Positions 11,446 through 22,079 of a stretch of DNA of 37,493 bases are shown one piece after another (position 1 is the first letter of the stretch; every line of letters begins with the position of its first letter). The position numbers and the translations under genes are program-made. This DNA is from Usnea hakonensis (taxonomy: Eukaryota > Ascomycota > Lecanoromycetes > Lecanorales > Parmeliaceae): positions 1 through 37,493 of the forward strand of contig BLJB01000469.1 in assembly GCA_013423325.1 (NCBI GenBank), given 5' to 3'. Below the pieces are notes generated by a model that worked only from the letters and a program-made list of their open reading frames with translations, was not told the DNA's origin and searched no databases.

Positions 11446-11839
11446 TGCTTGGAATAGTGCGTGAATTTAAATAAATTCAGCGTGATTGATGAAATGATGT
11501 ACATAGGAAGCTTCGTAGCATGATCTCAATTGGACGTGTTCCCCCTCGACTTATCTCAATCTTTTGCCCCAAAGTGCATCATGCTCTCTAACGCCGCTTG
11601 TGAATCGAATCATTTTGAAGGGTTGAATAATGCAACCATGAGCCCCAAACGATTGGGACAGCTTCGACAGCTTTGTGCATACCTAAGGTAAGCTGATACG
11701 CTAAAACTTCAGCCCTAGCCGCTCATCAACACCACCAATCTATCTCTAAGCGAAAGAAAGCACAACTTCAATTTTCATTTCGCCCACCCCAATACCATCA
11801 ACGAGAAATTGGAGGGAAGAAAGACAGACAGAAGGGAAG
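11446..11839. promoter_or_regulatory. Upstream region of the eL29 gene
   Basis: This 394-bp spacer follows the carrier stop codon and precedes the eL29 ATG. It holds the carrier's 3' untranslated region and the ribosomal protein promoter. TACCTAAGGTAAG lies at about 11690-11702, and AGCCCTAG at 11711-11718, about 120 bp before the ATG. The latter resembles the RCCCTA core of Tbf1/Homol-E type sites known from other fungi's ribosomal protein promoters. Nothing else is recognised. Confidence 0.35.
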
Positions 11840-12198
11840 ATGGCCAAGTCCAAAAATTCTAGTCAGGCAAATCAGAACAAGAAAGCCCACAGAAATGGGT
11901 GCGTTTCCTTTTCCTCTCTCCACTTCTCAAGCGCCCTTACATACCTGTCGACTGCGCAGTCGCCTTGAAGCGGCATGAGACTGACACCGGATATTCTCAC
12001 CAGAATCAAGAAACCAAAGACCCACCGCTACCCCTCTCTCAATGGAACCGACCCCAAGTTTCGACGAAACCATAGGCATGCTCTGCACGGGACCATGAGG
12101 GCTTTGGTATTTTCTGCTATTGAAACGTGAAGGATCTGTTTCGAAGCTAACTCGTTGGATAGAAAGAGGTCAAAGAGGGAAAGAGGGAAGCGGCATAG
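11840..12198 (+). CDS. rpl29: 60S ribosomal protein eL29, three exons
   Basis: Exons are 11840-11898, 12004-12106 and 12163-12198 (59, 103 and 36 bp), giving 65 residues, the normal size for this tiny basic protein. The N-terminus MAKSKNSSQANQNKKAHRNG, the core GIKKPKTHRYPSLNGTDPKF and the tail KEVKEGKREAA are all family-typical. The tail appears only after removing the second intron; unspliced, the frame would end in an unrelated SAIET. The protein is a component of the large cytosolic ribosomal subunit. Two introns in a 198-bp coding sequence make it intron-dense, as is common for fungal ribosomal protein genes. Confidence 0.95.
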
Positions 12199-12632
12199 GA
12201 GACAGTACTATGGTACGGGTGGATAGTTTGATAAGTTGGTTGAAGTCCACTTGCATATTGAGGATTGGTGGAGGTGCATGCACGAAATCTCAAGTCCAGT
12301 ATTCAAGCACGTGTCCTTTCACTATGAATTTCTTTCCATCACAAAGCAACCGGGAAGAAAACCTTGTTTTTCGAAAACAGATTGTCTTCCCCAAGGCATA
12401 TGTGTGTACAGCGCCGACTGCTTTTCCATGCGCGGTTGCTGAAGGATTATCATCTTTTTGATGTGCCGACATCGAGATTCTCTTTGATTACCAATCACTC
12501 TCCTTTCAGTTTGCCGTGGAGAGAGGGTGCATGGAGAAAGGGCTACATTTCTCGCCTTGCTCGTAGATGGGTCTTGACTTCACCGCTTTCAGACCCATCA
12601 CATGGTACAGCTACTATTGCATTTCGCCGTAC
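12199..12632. other. Convergent intergenic region, 3' ends of eL29 and the LisH gene
   Basis: This 434-bp region lies between two convergent stop codons. It probably contains both 3' untranslated regions. I see no coding motif, repeat or RNA gene. Confidence 0.5.
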
Positions 12633-14545
12633 CTACACCTGTTTTCCCGTTCTCCACACAACTAATCTCCGATCAAATCCTCCACTTATAAGCCACTCCT
12701 CTTTGCCTCCCTCGGCGTCGATCATCCCACACTATTGAGATTCCGAAATCAGTGTTCCTTCTTCGATATTCCGGCTCAAGCAATGAGACTTCTCGAGTAA
12801 GGGTATGGTAAGGTACTCTCAGAACATTTTGTACCAATCAGGCATTCGTATAGATAGGAGGAGCATTTGCTTCGGTTTGCACGTACCCAGATACTCCTGA
12901 TCTTACTCCCAACCTCATGCCCTCCCTGCAGTGTGGAAACAACCTTTCCGGTCTTTGCTTCCAATCCGCGAATGACCCCGTCGTCTCCGTTTACGAAAAC
13001 CCCTGATCCGTTGGGACGCCAAACAATCTGTGGCGTTGAGTAAGGTGTTTGTGGAGCCATGGTGCTGACATGAAGTTGAATTGCTGCTCCTTCTCTATCC
13101 TGCAGAGCCAAGTTGCTCCGGGTTTGGGCCGTTTGTGTCAGAGGACTGGCAACGTCTAAAGGGGATTCTATCAAGGGCGGGAGTAGCAACCTCACGACTA
13201 TGAGCTTCACTTCATGAGCTCGAAGTCAGTACATCTCTAAGAATGAAGCTGAGTCGTGCAACCAGTCTTTGAGAGACCTGTTCCCACAACACGTCTTGCA
13301 ACCCAAGCAGTCTTAATGGAGCAAAATGGACCCGGATTCCAAACTTACTGTGAGGCACAGCAGAGGTAGCCACCGCAAGCAATCTCGGGTCTTTGGGGCA
13401 TATCTCGACTGAGGAAGGAGTGAACGCTTGATGAAATGAAAGTTAGCATATGCCTTTCAAGTATACGTACTGGGTCGAGCGACTAGTCTCAGGAGTGGCT
13501 TGCTCCCTCCAAATGTTAAGTGACCCAAGAAGCCAAACTTGTTGGGGATAAAGCGATTCTGAAATTATATCTTACAGATCCAGGAATTGGAATGAGGGGC
13601 TAGATTCTGAGATCCTAGCAGCTTTAGTTCCAGAGAATAGTAATACAATGACGTCGAGTCTCGGCGGGTGATGAGGAGAATCGGGCGATCTGAACCCGGA
13701 TGCTCAACGAAAGTGATTGCTTCCGGATTTGTAGACAGCGTAGTCGTAGCCACTGGGGGTCCTAGGCTCGAAAAGTCGCCATTGGTGTGATAAAGGAACA
13801 TTTTGTTGTCCCAGCCTGCGGTTACGACGATTTTCTTCCACGCCGCCACTTTGATGGAATACTTTTGGTGTTCCCTCCTTTGTTCAAGAATGGTATCCTT
13901 CTCATGATCATAAAGGACCACTTGACCAGACATGCCAGTGGTAATTGTTCTTAGACCTTGATTACCAAAGGAAACGCATGAAAGAATGGGAGAATCTTGT
14001 AAGTAGGAAAGGGACTTGTAAATGCCAAATGTCGTATCTGTGGTAATCAAATGCAGCTTTTTGTCTGCTGTGGAGACAAGAAGCAGCGGGGAGGGCGTCT
14101 CGCCGTTGAAAGACTCGACAGAGACATGCAATACATTCGCAACTGAAGGCAGTGTAGAGATCTGGTTCGGGTATGAGGGAGCTGAGGCTGTACCATCAGA
14201 AGGAGGGGAAATGGTCGACAGGAGTTTGGATCTTACCGGGCATCGTCCACTTCTCCCCATCTTCTGGACCAGTCTTTTCGAAGCGCAAAGTAAGATCGAA
14301 GACTTGTTTCTCTTCAAGTATTCTTTCGATGGTCAAGTCACCCTTCTCTATGGTCCCAGCGTCGAGGGGAAGTCCCGCTTCTGTTATAAATGCCTCGAGC
14401 GTCTGCACTTCTCAGTGATTTGGCTTTGGTGGCAACAACAACGATAACAACAAGAAGAGGACTACATCGACTCACGCACATCTTTATAATTGTTAGATCT
14501 AAGGAATCTAGCTACAATAATGGATGGAGAATCCAGAGTCGGCAT
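12633..14545 (-). CDS. LisH domain, WD40-type beta-propeller protein, six exons
   Basis: Exons in transcription order are 14545-14476, 14407-14237, 14187-13576, 13426-13349, 13209-12887 and 12731-12633 (70, 171, 612, 78, 323 and 99 bp), giving 450 residues. The N-terminus has a LisH-like motif, IVARFLRSNNYKDVLQTLEA, which is complete only across the first intron. An acidic linker and a beta-propeller follow, with WD-like units: LLVSTADKKLHLI; VVLYDHEKDTIL...YSIKVAAWKKIVVTAGWDNKMFLY; DDGVIRGLEAKTGKVV; and the closing LISGGFDRRLVVW from the last exon. LisH promotes dimerisation, and propellers act as scaffolds. The function is unknown; I recall it only as a conserved fungal WD protein. The last two introns (139 and 155 nt) are longer than most here. 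The last contains GGTATGGTAAGGTAC, one of the dispersed motifs of this window. Confidence 0.82.
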
Positions 14546-14648
14546 GATGACGGTAACAAGTATAGTCGAACATCGAAATGTTACTAGGTACAAGTAGATT
14601 ATATATTTTAGTGACGCAGTACGGGCTCCATGTCCGACCTTGCCACAT

Positions 14649-14682
14649 CACTATGTACCTATTTGCACTATGTACCTATTTG
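14649..14682. repeat. Tandem duplication of a 17-bp unit
   Basis: CACTATGTACCTATTTG occurs twice in direct succession, about 100 bp upstream of the LisH gene's ATG (minus strand) and beyond the NCBP3-like gene's stop. It may be a simple duplication in a promoter or 5' untranslated region. No function is evident. Confidence 0.8.
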
Positions 14683-14800
14683 GGTATAACTTTACCCCTG
14701 GAATCGTTTCTACCATCATGCTACCAACGAATCTCGAAAGACGGGTTTGAGCACAGTCTCTGCGATAACGAAGACTTAGTATACTTCGAGCTTCAACAGC

Positions 14801-16324
14801 TCAGTAGAATAAATCCTCTGCTCGATTCCTTCTTCCCCCTCTTCCTTCAATCCTCTCCGCAAACAGCTCTTTCCCACTATTGCTTGCAGCCTTTCCTGGG
14901 AATAGCTCTTTGATTGTCCCAATCGCTTTGACAGCAGCCCCACCGCGGATTGAGAAGCCCTGGTTGTCCGCCCTTGATGCACCTCGGATAGTCAGGCCAA
15001 CGTCTACATCTTCGCCACCAGCTTGAGATTGTAACCCGCAGGGTCTCTGTTTGTTAGTCGGGGTCTTGCGACCGCTAGGTCTATCGATGAAAGGCACCGA
15101 CATGCCATTCGCGAAGAGGTCTGCTGTCTCATCTGCAGCGTCGAAGGCATCAAAGCGACTATGCTTATTCAAAATGAGCTTTTGCGGAAAAAGCTCCTTT
15201 TTCATTTCTGAAGCACGCGTCCTGTTGCTGAAAAGATCATTGCCGATGGGAGCTGTCTCACGAGCCAACGCAGACTTGGCTGCATTGGGGCCCTTGTTGA
15301 CGTCCGTAATAAGTAATTTACTGCTGAATAGGTCCTTATCATTACGATCAGCATCCCTCTTAGACCTGAAGGTGGATGGAAATAATTCTTTCCCTCTGTT
15401 ATCGTGGTGAAAAGGATGAGGATCACGGGAACGGTATATCTGAGGTGGAGGGTGACGGTTGCGCCCGTTTGGCGATGCGCTGCGGTCTCGGGTGAGACGA
15501 GTACTCTTTCCCTCCTCTCTAGCTGGGCGGTAAGAGTCGCCACGACGTCTGATTTTCATTTCCCCCTCCATGCCAGATTCATTCGGAGACGACGATATCG
15601 AGCCGCGCCTGCTCGAAAGCCCCCCATCATCATACATCGACGCGTCGAAACCGTCCTCTTTGTCTCTCCGCCTTCTTCGCCGATGCTCGTTGTCCGAATA
15701 TCCTTTTCTGCGGTAGTCGCCATTTCCCTGGAGTCTGGCCCCCAGACGGCGCTGTTCCCTGGGATCATGTTCGGGGTGCATCATGTAGAACCTGCTGGCT
15801 TCGTGCGCTCGCGGACGTTTTTGGTCTGTAATCAATGCTATTCTGACGCATAAAGACGATCCGGGATGAGTGGAAAGGGTTTTGGCAGCTCGTAGTTGCG
15901 AAATGGGTAGCAAGTCGCTCTCGTTTGATGGAAGCGTAAGATGCCGAAGTGCTGTTTTGGCGGTCTCTTCCCCTTCAAACACAAGATTTGCCGAGGTGTC
16001 GTCGATCCATTCAACGCGAGGTGATACTTCGGAAGGACAATGCTCCGAGCAGAAGGAATGGATGTTAGATGTGGTCAAGTTTTCAAGGCCACGGATGTGG
16101 ATTTTGTGAAGTGAGAGATCTGATTCTGATATTTGACTTGAAGAGTCCGCGAGTTCTGAGATTGTATTTGTGACGGGGAGAGGCTCGTTGAAGTTGAGTT
16201 CGTCCGTGGAACCCAGGTCAATGTCAAGATCCATGCTGTCAAATTCCATTCCTGCTGTGTCCTGGCCCGTGCTGAGTGCTCGCTCCGATGCTGAGCCAGG
16301 GAATGAAACCTCCATGTCGGCCAA
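14801..16324 (-). CDS. NCBP3-like RNA-binding protein with an [ED]LF-motif tail, single exon
   Basis: The open frame of 507 residues starts with MADMEVSFPG and ends EDLFY. An RRM-like region covers about residues 72-135: HKIHIRGLENLTTSNI, then EWIDDTSANLVF, then TAKTALRHLTLP. The W-I-D-D at 106-109 corresponds to the WLDD motif of nuclear cap-binding protein subunit 3 (NCBP3), which binds capped RNA with the cap-binding complex. Residues 180-310 are basic and Arg/Ser-rich. The tail repeats an [ED]LF motif at residues 313, 331, 363, 377, 402, 473, 486 and 504, usually preceded by K, N or A and followed by P, S or A. The likely role is nuclear mRNA processing or export, inferred from the family. 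No intron is needed. Confidence 0.82.
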   Translation of the reverse strand: MADMEVSFPGSASERALSTGQDTAGMEFDSMDLDIDLGSTDELNFNEPLPVTNTISELADSSSQISESDLSLHKIHIRGLENLTTSNIHSFCSEHCPSEVSPRVEWIDDTSANLVFEGEETAKTALRHLTLPSNESDLLPISQLRAAKTLSTHPGSSLCVRIALITDQKRPRAHEASRFYMMHPEHDPREQRRLGARLQGNGDYRRKGYSDNEHRRRRRRDKEDGFDASMYDDGGLSSRRGSISSSPNESGMEGEMKIRRRGDSYRPAREEGKSTRLTRDRSASPNGRNRHPPPQIYRSRDPHPFHHDNRGKELFPSTFRSKRDADRNDKDLFSSKLLITDVNKGPNAAKSALARETAPIGNDLFSNRTRASEMKKELFPQKLILNKHSRFDAFDAADETADLFANGMSVPFIDRPSGRKTPTNKQRPCGLQSQAGGEDVDVGLTIRGASRADNQGFSIRGGAAVKAIGTIKELFPGKAASNSGKELFAERIEGRGGRRNRAEDLFY

Positions 16325-17534
16325 TTATGGTGAAAGCAATGAGATGAATTGTAAATGACATCGAGGAGAGATTGAGCAGAATGGTCGATTCTAAAAAGAC
16401 GGAGTATTTGACAATTGAAAGTACCTGGGATGAAAGTAGCAGGCTAGGAACCTTACTTTATTATTGGTTCACATGCTATTTCTTTAGCACTTCCGTTACC
16501 CGTTACCCGTTACCCGTTACCCGTTACCCGTTACCCTTCAAGGTAGGTAAGGTAAGGTACCTACTTAAGGTAACAGCATCCTCAACCACCAGTTTCCTCT
16601 TGTTTGAAATGCGATGCTAGTTATCGTCTCAAGCTCTCTTTACAGTCGAATCACTGGCCTAAAATTGTACCAATTGCTCATCAGCTTGATTGCCCTACGA
16701 CAGCTTCTAATTCGTGGCTGAAGACCACGGCGAAATACAAGATGGGGCGAGAAAATGAAGCCATATCAAAGCCATATGAATCCCCGTTCTTTCCGCGCGT
16801 TTACCAGAAGACAATCGTACTCCATAGAAAGATAGTGCGACCAGCAGCTGACGGCCCAGGCCACTGCGAAAGCGGGACTGCATTTTCGATGGGCAGAAGC
16901 CAAAGAAGGCATTCAGGAAAGCAAAGCAACACTGACATAACCTTCTCGTTGCCGTCAAAGTCACTCTGTAGATCTTGTTTCCTGATTAAGGAAGTCGTGT
17001 GGACCTCTCAACAAGCAAAGTGAATAACAATTGGCGCGTCATGCTAAATACTACCATGGCAAAAACATGATTTCTTCAATTGTATTTATTAACCAGCAGG
17101 ATACGGATACGCTGAGCCGTCAAATCATCGAACTCATGCTTTCTTCTTTACGAATCATGTCCTATATTCAAGACTAGGTACATCATCGATACAATCTCCA
17201 GTCGTTAAATGAAGCCCCTACAATTCCTCAACATCTTTGATAGCATACATCGTGATACCCCTCAGCTCGCCATGACCGCGCCTTGATCTCTACCGCTTCG
17301 AGCTTCTTCTCCCCTCCATCGCATTGCTTTCAGACCATACATCAACAGATTCTGTCGAGTCTGCGCATTGACCGCGATCCATGCTTGATACCATCTACGT
17401 TCGTTCAGGAGGCTTTTGTCTACAAAAAACTTAGCTATTCGCAACAGCAACCGTTGAGACCGGCTCTCAAAGTACTCTGCTATCCACAACCTCAGTCTCG
17501 CGGCGGTCTGAACAGATCCCTAAGGCCGAACCCA
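16325..17534. other. Divergent spacer between NCBP3-like and Myb/SANT genes
   Basis: This 1.2-kb region holds both promoters. It contains a heptanucleotide repeat (listed separately) and an AGGTAGGTAAGGTAAGGTACCTAC cluster at about 16541-16564. A 139-codon plus-strand frame at 16604-17023 begins with TTG and has no motif, so it is not called. The frame of the downstream gene is open from 17256 but has no in-frame ATG before 17535. Confidence 0.5.
16493..16536. repeat. CCGTTAC heptanucleotide tandem repeat, about 6 copies
   Basis: A perfect 7-bp period repeat runs for 44 bp, about 170 bp upstream of the NCBP3-like ATG (minus strand). It is followed directly by a GGTAGGTAAGGTAAGG cluster. It is not the usual TTAGGG telomere repeat. 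Confidence 0.9.
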
Positions 17535-18783
17535 ATGTCTACGGGACCTTCCGTACTCGAATATACTGGTGGTTCGATCGTGGGTGCTTCTACGCAAAGT
17601 GTAGATGACGATGATATCTGCGGGAAAGTGGTCGATGATGAAGAATACGTCGAAGGGGTGACCGGGGATGAAGACTTCATCGAAGAGGCCCAAGATGATG
17701 ACCCTCTCGAGGACAGCGAGAATAAGAGATTGTTCCAAGGATTCGGACATGAAGAGCCTGTCAATGACGAGAGTTGTAGCGAAAATCCTGTTGACGAAGA
17801 GATCCGAGGTCTTCGCAGCCCTCAATCCCTCTGGCCATTCTCTAGAACGTTCTGGACCGGAATTCTTCCCGACTGCGAGCAGGGCCTGGGACCACTTTCC
17901 ATGCCTAAGGTCAATTACAGTGATTGCTCGGACTTTGTGCGTCAACCTCTGTCGACTGGTTTACAGAGTTCCGGAGTCGATATCCATGACACATGTGGAG
18001 AAACAGTCCTAACCTCTCATGATGTCTCGCAGCTACCCATTGCCTACAGTCTATACCCTTCTTTTCGGCCGGGTTCCCACAAAATGCACAACCAAGTTTC
18101 ACTGTCTGCAGGCCACTCCGGTTCCGCAGAAAGACGCTCTCACTTATCTTCTAGATCTCTAGAACTTGCCAGCGGGGCTGAATCACGTATGAAGAATGGA
18201 AAAGACGGGTTGTGGCCCGAAGCGAGTCACGAGCAAGGAGCCGATCAAGCTCGTGCAACTGTAGGAGAAGACCGACCGTTAGAGCAGACCGCTAGAAAGG
18301 ACTCACGGAGGTGGAGAAAGCACGAAAAAGCAGCTGTGACAACTTTGATGAGGGAAGTCATTGCAGAGGGAATCCACTCTCTGACAGAAGAGAGATGGAA
18401 AGTCATCTCCAGGCGATTAGATAGCCGATACTCCATTGACCGGACATGGACAGCGGTGAAGAAGTGAGCCACTTGAATCGGGGAATCCTTTCCAAGGCTA
18501 ATATTGTTTGAGTTATTGGAATCGTCAAGGTCGAAGAGACACGAATATCGATGAACGAAAAGTTAAGAAACCCCATCGAATGATCACAGGTCAGTAGGGA
18601 CGTCGGGTAGATATGGTGCAAGTGCTGATGACACTTCTAGGCGTGCAGGACCCCGAAAGCAGGAAGCGGGCGAGACATTTGAAGCGCAAAGATGCAGATG
18701 GTGACAGTGGCAATGACCTAGTGGACCTGGAGAATGGTGATGGCTCGGATTCAGCACCGCCGTCGACGCATCGAAGACTGTAA
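17535..18783 (+). CDS. Myb/SANT-like DNA-binding protein, three exons
   Basis: Exons are 17535-18463, 18513-18589 and 18641-18783 (929, 77 and 143 bp), giving 382 residues. An acidic stretch near the N-terminus (DDDDICGKVVDDEEYVEG and DEDFIEEAQDDDPLEDSE) is followed by a low-complexity middle. A Myb/SANT-like helix-turn-helix domain covers about residues 250-330: RRWRKHEKAAVTTLMREV, then RWKVISRRLDSRYSIDRTW, then TAVKNYWNRQGR and NIDER. The KNYWNRQGR segment exists only after the first intron is removed. The C-terminal exon is basic, then acidic. It is probably a nuclear DNA-binding or chromatin protein of a fungus-specific family; the target is unknown. The start at 17535 is the first in-frame ATG. 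The frame is open for 93 codons upstream, so a 5' exon cannot be excluded. Confidence 0.75.
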
Positions 18784-20268
18784 AGACTTGCAGCTTTGTA
18801 ACGGATTTTTATCTTGTAGAAAGCGTGCGCAGACGTGGAAAGGCCTGAATGCATTCAAAGAAGGCCCCACTGCTGCTACTTTTGACAGCAGCAGCACATG
18901 CCTTTTGAATCCGTCGATAAGCAAGTTCACAAAACGTTGCAGTGCTTGATGCTTGAGGATTGCCGCACAGTCGATCAACTATGGTAAAATATTAGCTTCC
19001 CAGAAGATATCTTGTGTAAACAGGTTCAGTGTGATTCGCTCTACAGTTTGGCCATAAGTTCAAGGCGCCTTGATTTGAATGTCTTGAGCCATAGTTGGGT
19101 TTCAAGAAAAGAGTGCAGAGACGCGTTGTTTTCATTGGATGGTGCTCCCTCGGCTGCAATTTTTTGGACGCCAAGAAATGTACGCTAGAGTAAAATGTCG
19201 GCAAGTGCTAACCTGGCCAGTCTTCACAACCTGTTTTTCCCTTCTGTCCACGCTTTCAAAGTCACAAGGCGACATTTAAGGCGCAGCCTGCAGGGAAGGT
19301 GTAGACATGTCTGCTCATACACTCAAGATAGTCATCTGAGGGGACGGTACAGGAAGATCCAATTGGTGAGCACTGTCCATACTCATATCCTCAGTCCCCT
19401 CCATTCTGAAACTACGGCCGAGTTTCTGCTCATCTTCATTACTATACAATATGAGTTAAAAATTTGACTTTGTCGAACATCCTTCCGCTAATACCTTATT
19501 TCTATTCCTTCTTATCCTTGTAAGCCTTCAACGTTTTGAAACAATACACGGGCAACTCCCGTTGCGCCTTATCTTACAGTATCCACTTCTCTCATGTACC
19601 AAGGTAGTGACTCAAAGCAAGAGATATTCCTGGCAAAATCTATAGTGTATTTAACAACGGCAAGGCGCTTCGAGGTTGCAGGACCGCCCCAAATTTAGCT
19701 CGGCAGTAGACCATCATTGAAGCATTTGCGCCTCAGTAAGCACCAGCTATCGACAGTGGAGCAAGCCTCCGTCAAAAACATTATTAATCTCATTTCAATA
19801 ATGACCTGCGTTTACTAGCAAGAATCGTTGAAGGCCGGGTACAGGGCTTAGCTGCCATGCCCCTTCAAGCTTCTCAAAAGTGCGCATCTGCTTGGCTGGT
19901 TGGCGGTCCTTCCAAGACACGCAACCCTTGGAACTTGTCGATAAATGTTGACCATACGTTCCAGGAAAGTGTGCGCACTAAATGAGTGCTACCAATTTGA
20001 TCATGACCACGGCTGTTTCTCCGCGTCCTCGTTCTCAAATTATCGAATAATCACGCGGATCGCGGAGACACGGCAGACTCGGCAACGTATATGATGTATC
20101 ATGGTCGCAATTATCTCTGTAGCCTTAGGCGATAATCAACGTACGACGCATTTCATTATCAAGTTGGAAAACAGAGGAGACAGAAGAGGCTATCGAGGCC
20201 CTCAGCGCTTCGATCCACAGAGCGTTCAAGCCAAAATTGGTTGGGAAAGTGAGTTCAGAGTGCCCAAT
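18784..20268. other. Convergent spacer between Myb/SANT and flbD genes
   Basis: About 1.5 kb lies between convergent stop codons. All frames are under 95 codons and without recognisable motifs, and no tRNA-like structure or long repeat was seen. Probably both 3' untranslated regions and ordinary spacer. Confidence 0.5.
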
Positions 20269-21519
20269 CTACTGGAGAATGGATGACAAGGTCATCTTCT
20301 TCTTCACTGGAGATGAGGGAGAGAAGCCTGCCTCATCGGCGGATCTCTTCCTGGAGTATGGCTCGTCTGAATTGACAACAAAACGTGGTGGAGGGCTGGC
20401 AGGAATAACGGCAGACGGATAGGCGGCCGCCAGCATTGTCGACGTTGTGGGCGGAGAACACGAAGCTTGAGGGTAGACAACATTCAAGCTTTTCGGATGT
20501 GGATGACCTGAGTGTTGAATGGTGCCTGCTGGCTGGTGTGTCTCGTGTGAATGGAGCAGAGGGGTAGCACACTTCGTCGATTTGGGGGCCTCGTGCGAGG
20601 GGATCCGAGGACTGTCTGCATTGTCGGCCAAATTTCTGAGGGACGGAAGAAGGTACTGAGCCGGCTGCATGTGTTTGACAGTAGAGCTAGTCACAGCGCC
20701 CGACCTTGCCGCGACTTCAGCAAATTGCTGGAGTCTTTGATATGGCGGAGTTGGGTCGACTGGTGATTTGAGAATTTCGTTGCGACTCCATACTGTTGGT
20801 GAACGGTCAGGAGCTGTTGACGTTCGACTAGGGTACAGATTTGTTCCAACGGGGTTATGCAAGCTCGACCGCCAGTAGTCAGGCTGTGGTGTTTCGGGTG
20901 GAGGAAGATAACGGTGGGGGTGGGCGACAGCGTTTGGCGAAGATATCGAGAAATGGGAGCTCGAGTCAGACACCAGAGATGGGGCCTCACCAAGGGAATC
21001 TGGCACGGACACCTCAGAGTGGACGGGCGAGATCAATGGCGGCTCAATCCTCCTTCTGGACGTTGGTACCAATATTTGACGACCGGCTGAATGTGGCGGT
21101 GGTACAGGCGCAGGTCGAGCGAACGATAGTGGCTCAACGTTTTCGTCGAATTCTGCGCCGCCACGGACACTTCCTTCACGGCGGACAACGATGCGACGTC
21201 GACGGTTCATGCCACCATTCCACCAATTTTTAACAGCATTGTCACTACGACCCGGAAGACGACGTGCAATCTCTGCCCAGCGCTTGCCCATCTCTGATAC
21301 CAGGCGCTCAATGATCTCTCCTTCCTCTGGCGATATTGGATCATGACACAGGCTGGGTTTGAGATTCTGGTGATATCGCTCTCTGCACTGCTTCGGCGAT
21401 CTGGTGCGGATGAACTGCGATATCCTCACCCAGTTGTGAGCACCTTGGGATTGGACCAGCTCTAAGAGCGATCGATCTTCCTGCTGGGACCAAGGTCCTC
21501 GTTTGGCGCCCATGGTCAT
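20269..21519 (-). CDS. flbD: FlbD-type R2R3 Myb transcription factor, single exon
   Basis: The frame of 416 residues begins MTMGAKRGPWSQQEDRSL. Two Myb repeats occupy about residues 5-110. Repeat one runs from RGPWSQQEDRSLLELVQSQG to SPKQCRERYHQNLKPSL. Repeat two contains ISPEEGEIIERLVSEMGKRW and ARRLPGRSDNAVKNWWNGGM. The QCRERYHQNLKPSL and DNAVKNWWNG sequences are near-identical, as I recall, to Aspergillus FlbD, a regulator of conidiation and sexual development. The rest is Pro/Ser-rich and ends in a basic patch and KKKMTLSSILQ, also reminiscent of the family. The start could be 21519, 21513 or an upstream in-frame ATG at 21642, since the frame stays open upstream to about 21810. Orthology is inferred from the Myb domain and tail. 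Confidence 0.85.
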   Translation of the reverse strand: MTMGAKRGPWSQQEDRSLLELVQSQGAHNWVRISQFIRTRSPKQCRERYHQNLKPSLCHDPISPEEGEIIERLVSEMGKRWAEIARRLPGRSDNAVKNWWNGGMNRRRRIVVRREGSVRGGAEFDENVEPLSFARPAPVPPPHSAGRQILVPTSRRRIEPPLISPVHSEVSVPDSLGEAPSLVSDSSSHFSISSPNAVAHPHRYLPPPETPQPDYWRSSLHNPVGTNLYPSRTSTAPDRSPTVWSRNEILKSPVDPTPPYQRLQQFAEVAARSGAVTSSTVKHMQPAQYLLPSLRNLADNADSPRIPSHEAPKSTKCATPLLHSHETHQPAGTIQHSGHPHPKSLNVVYPQASCSPPTTSTMLAAAYPSAVIPASPPPRFVVNSDEPYSRKRSADEAGFSPSSPVKKKMTLSSILQ

Positions 21520-22079
21520 GGTCACGAAGCAGCAGATATGCTGGACGTTTGTTAGCATGTCAGAAGCTACGAATGCAGACCCAGGATCATACATTGCTGT
21601 CGACAAGGAATGACTGTGTTTAGCGATGACGGCGATGCACATGTACGTGAACCGATCTGCAAGGTGGGAGAAGTGGGAACGGTGGAATATTAATGGTGTA
21701 TGTAGATAGACTTTGTACAGACTTTGGGGGACAGGAAAAGAGGGAAATGTGCCGGAGTAGTAACGATATCGGTCGGGCCTGTAACATGTCTCATGCCGAG
21801 CGAGTAGCAATAGCGGGGGTGGGGGAGGAAGAAGTGTGGTTCACGGATTTTTTGAGGGGGGGGTTTTATTTCTTGGCCGGAGCTTGCAACGCTCGAGTTT
21901 GAGCGTTTTTTGGTTTTGGACAGAGGGGTGGAAAATGGCAAAAGAGGCAAGAGCAGTGAGAGGGTTGAGAAAATGTGGACAAGCGTGTGGTTTACAGTGG
22001 TCGAGTTGGGAAAAGAACGAAAGAGGCGTTGGTGGATGGCTTGAAATGGCTTGTCAATGATGCTAGTTTGGGAGACGTG

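Noticed and set aside
16493..16536. CCGTTAC array as an internal telomere repeat
   Set aside because: The unit is not TTAGGG or a close variant, and flanking genes are ordinary.
16604..17023. 139-codon plus-strand frame between the NCBP3-like and Myb/SANT genes
   Set aside because: Begins with TTG, no motif, no splice context that connects it to the Myb/SANT gene, and an equally protein-like opposite frame exists.
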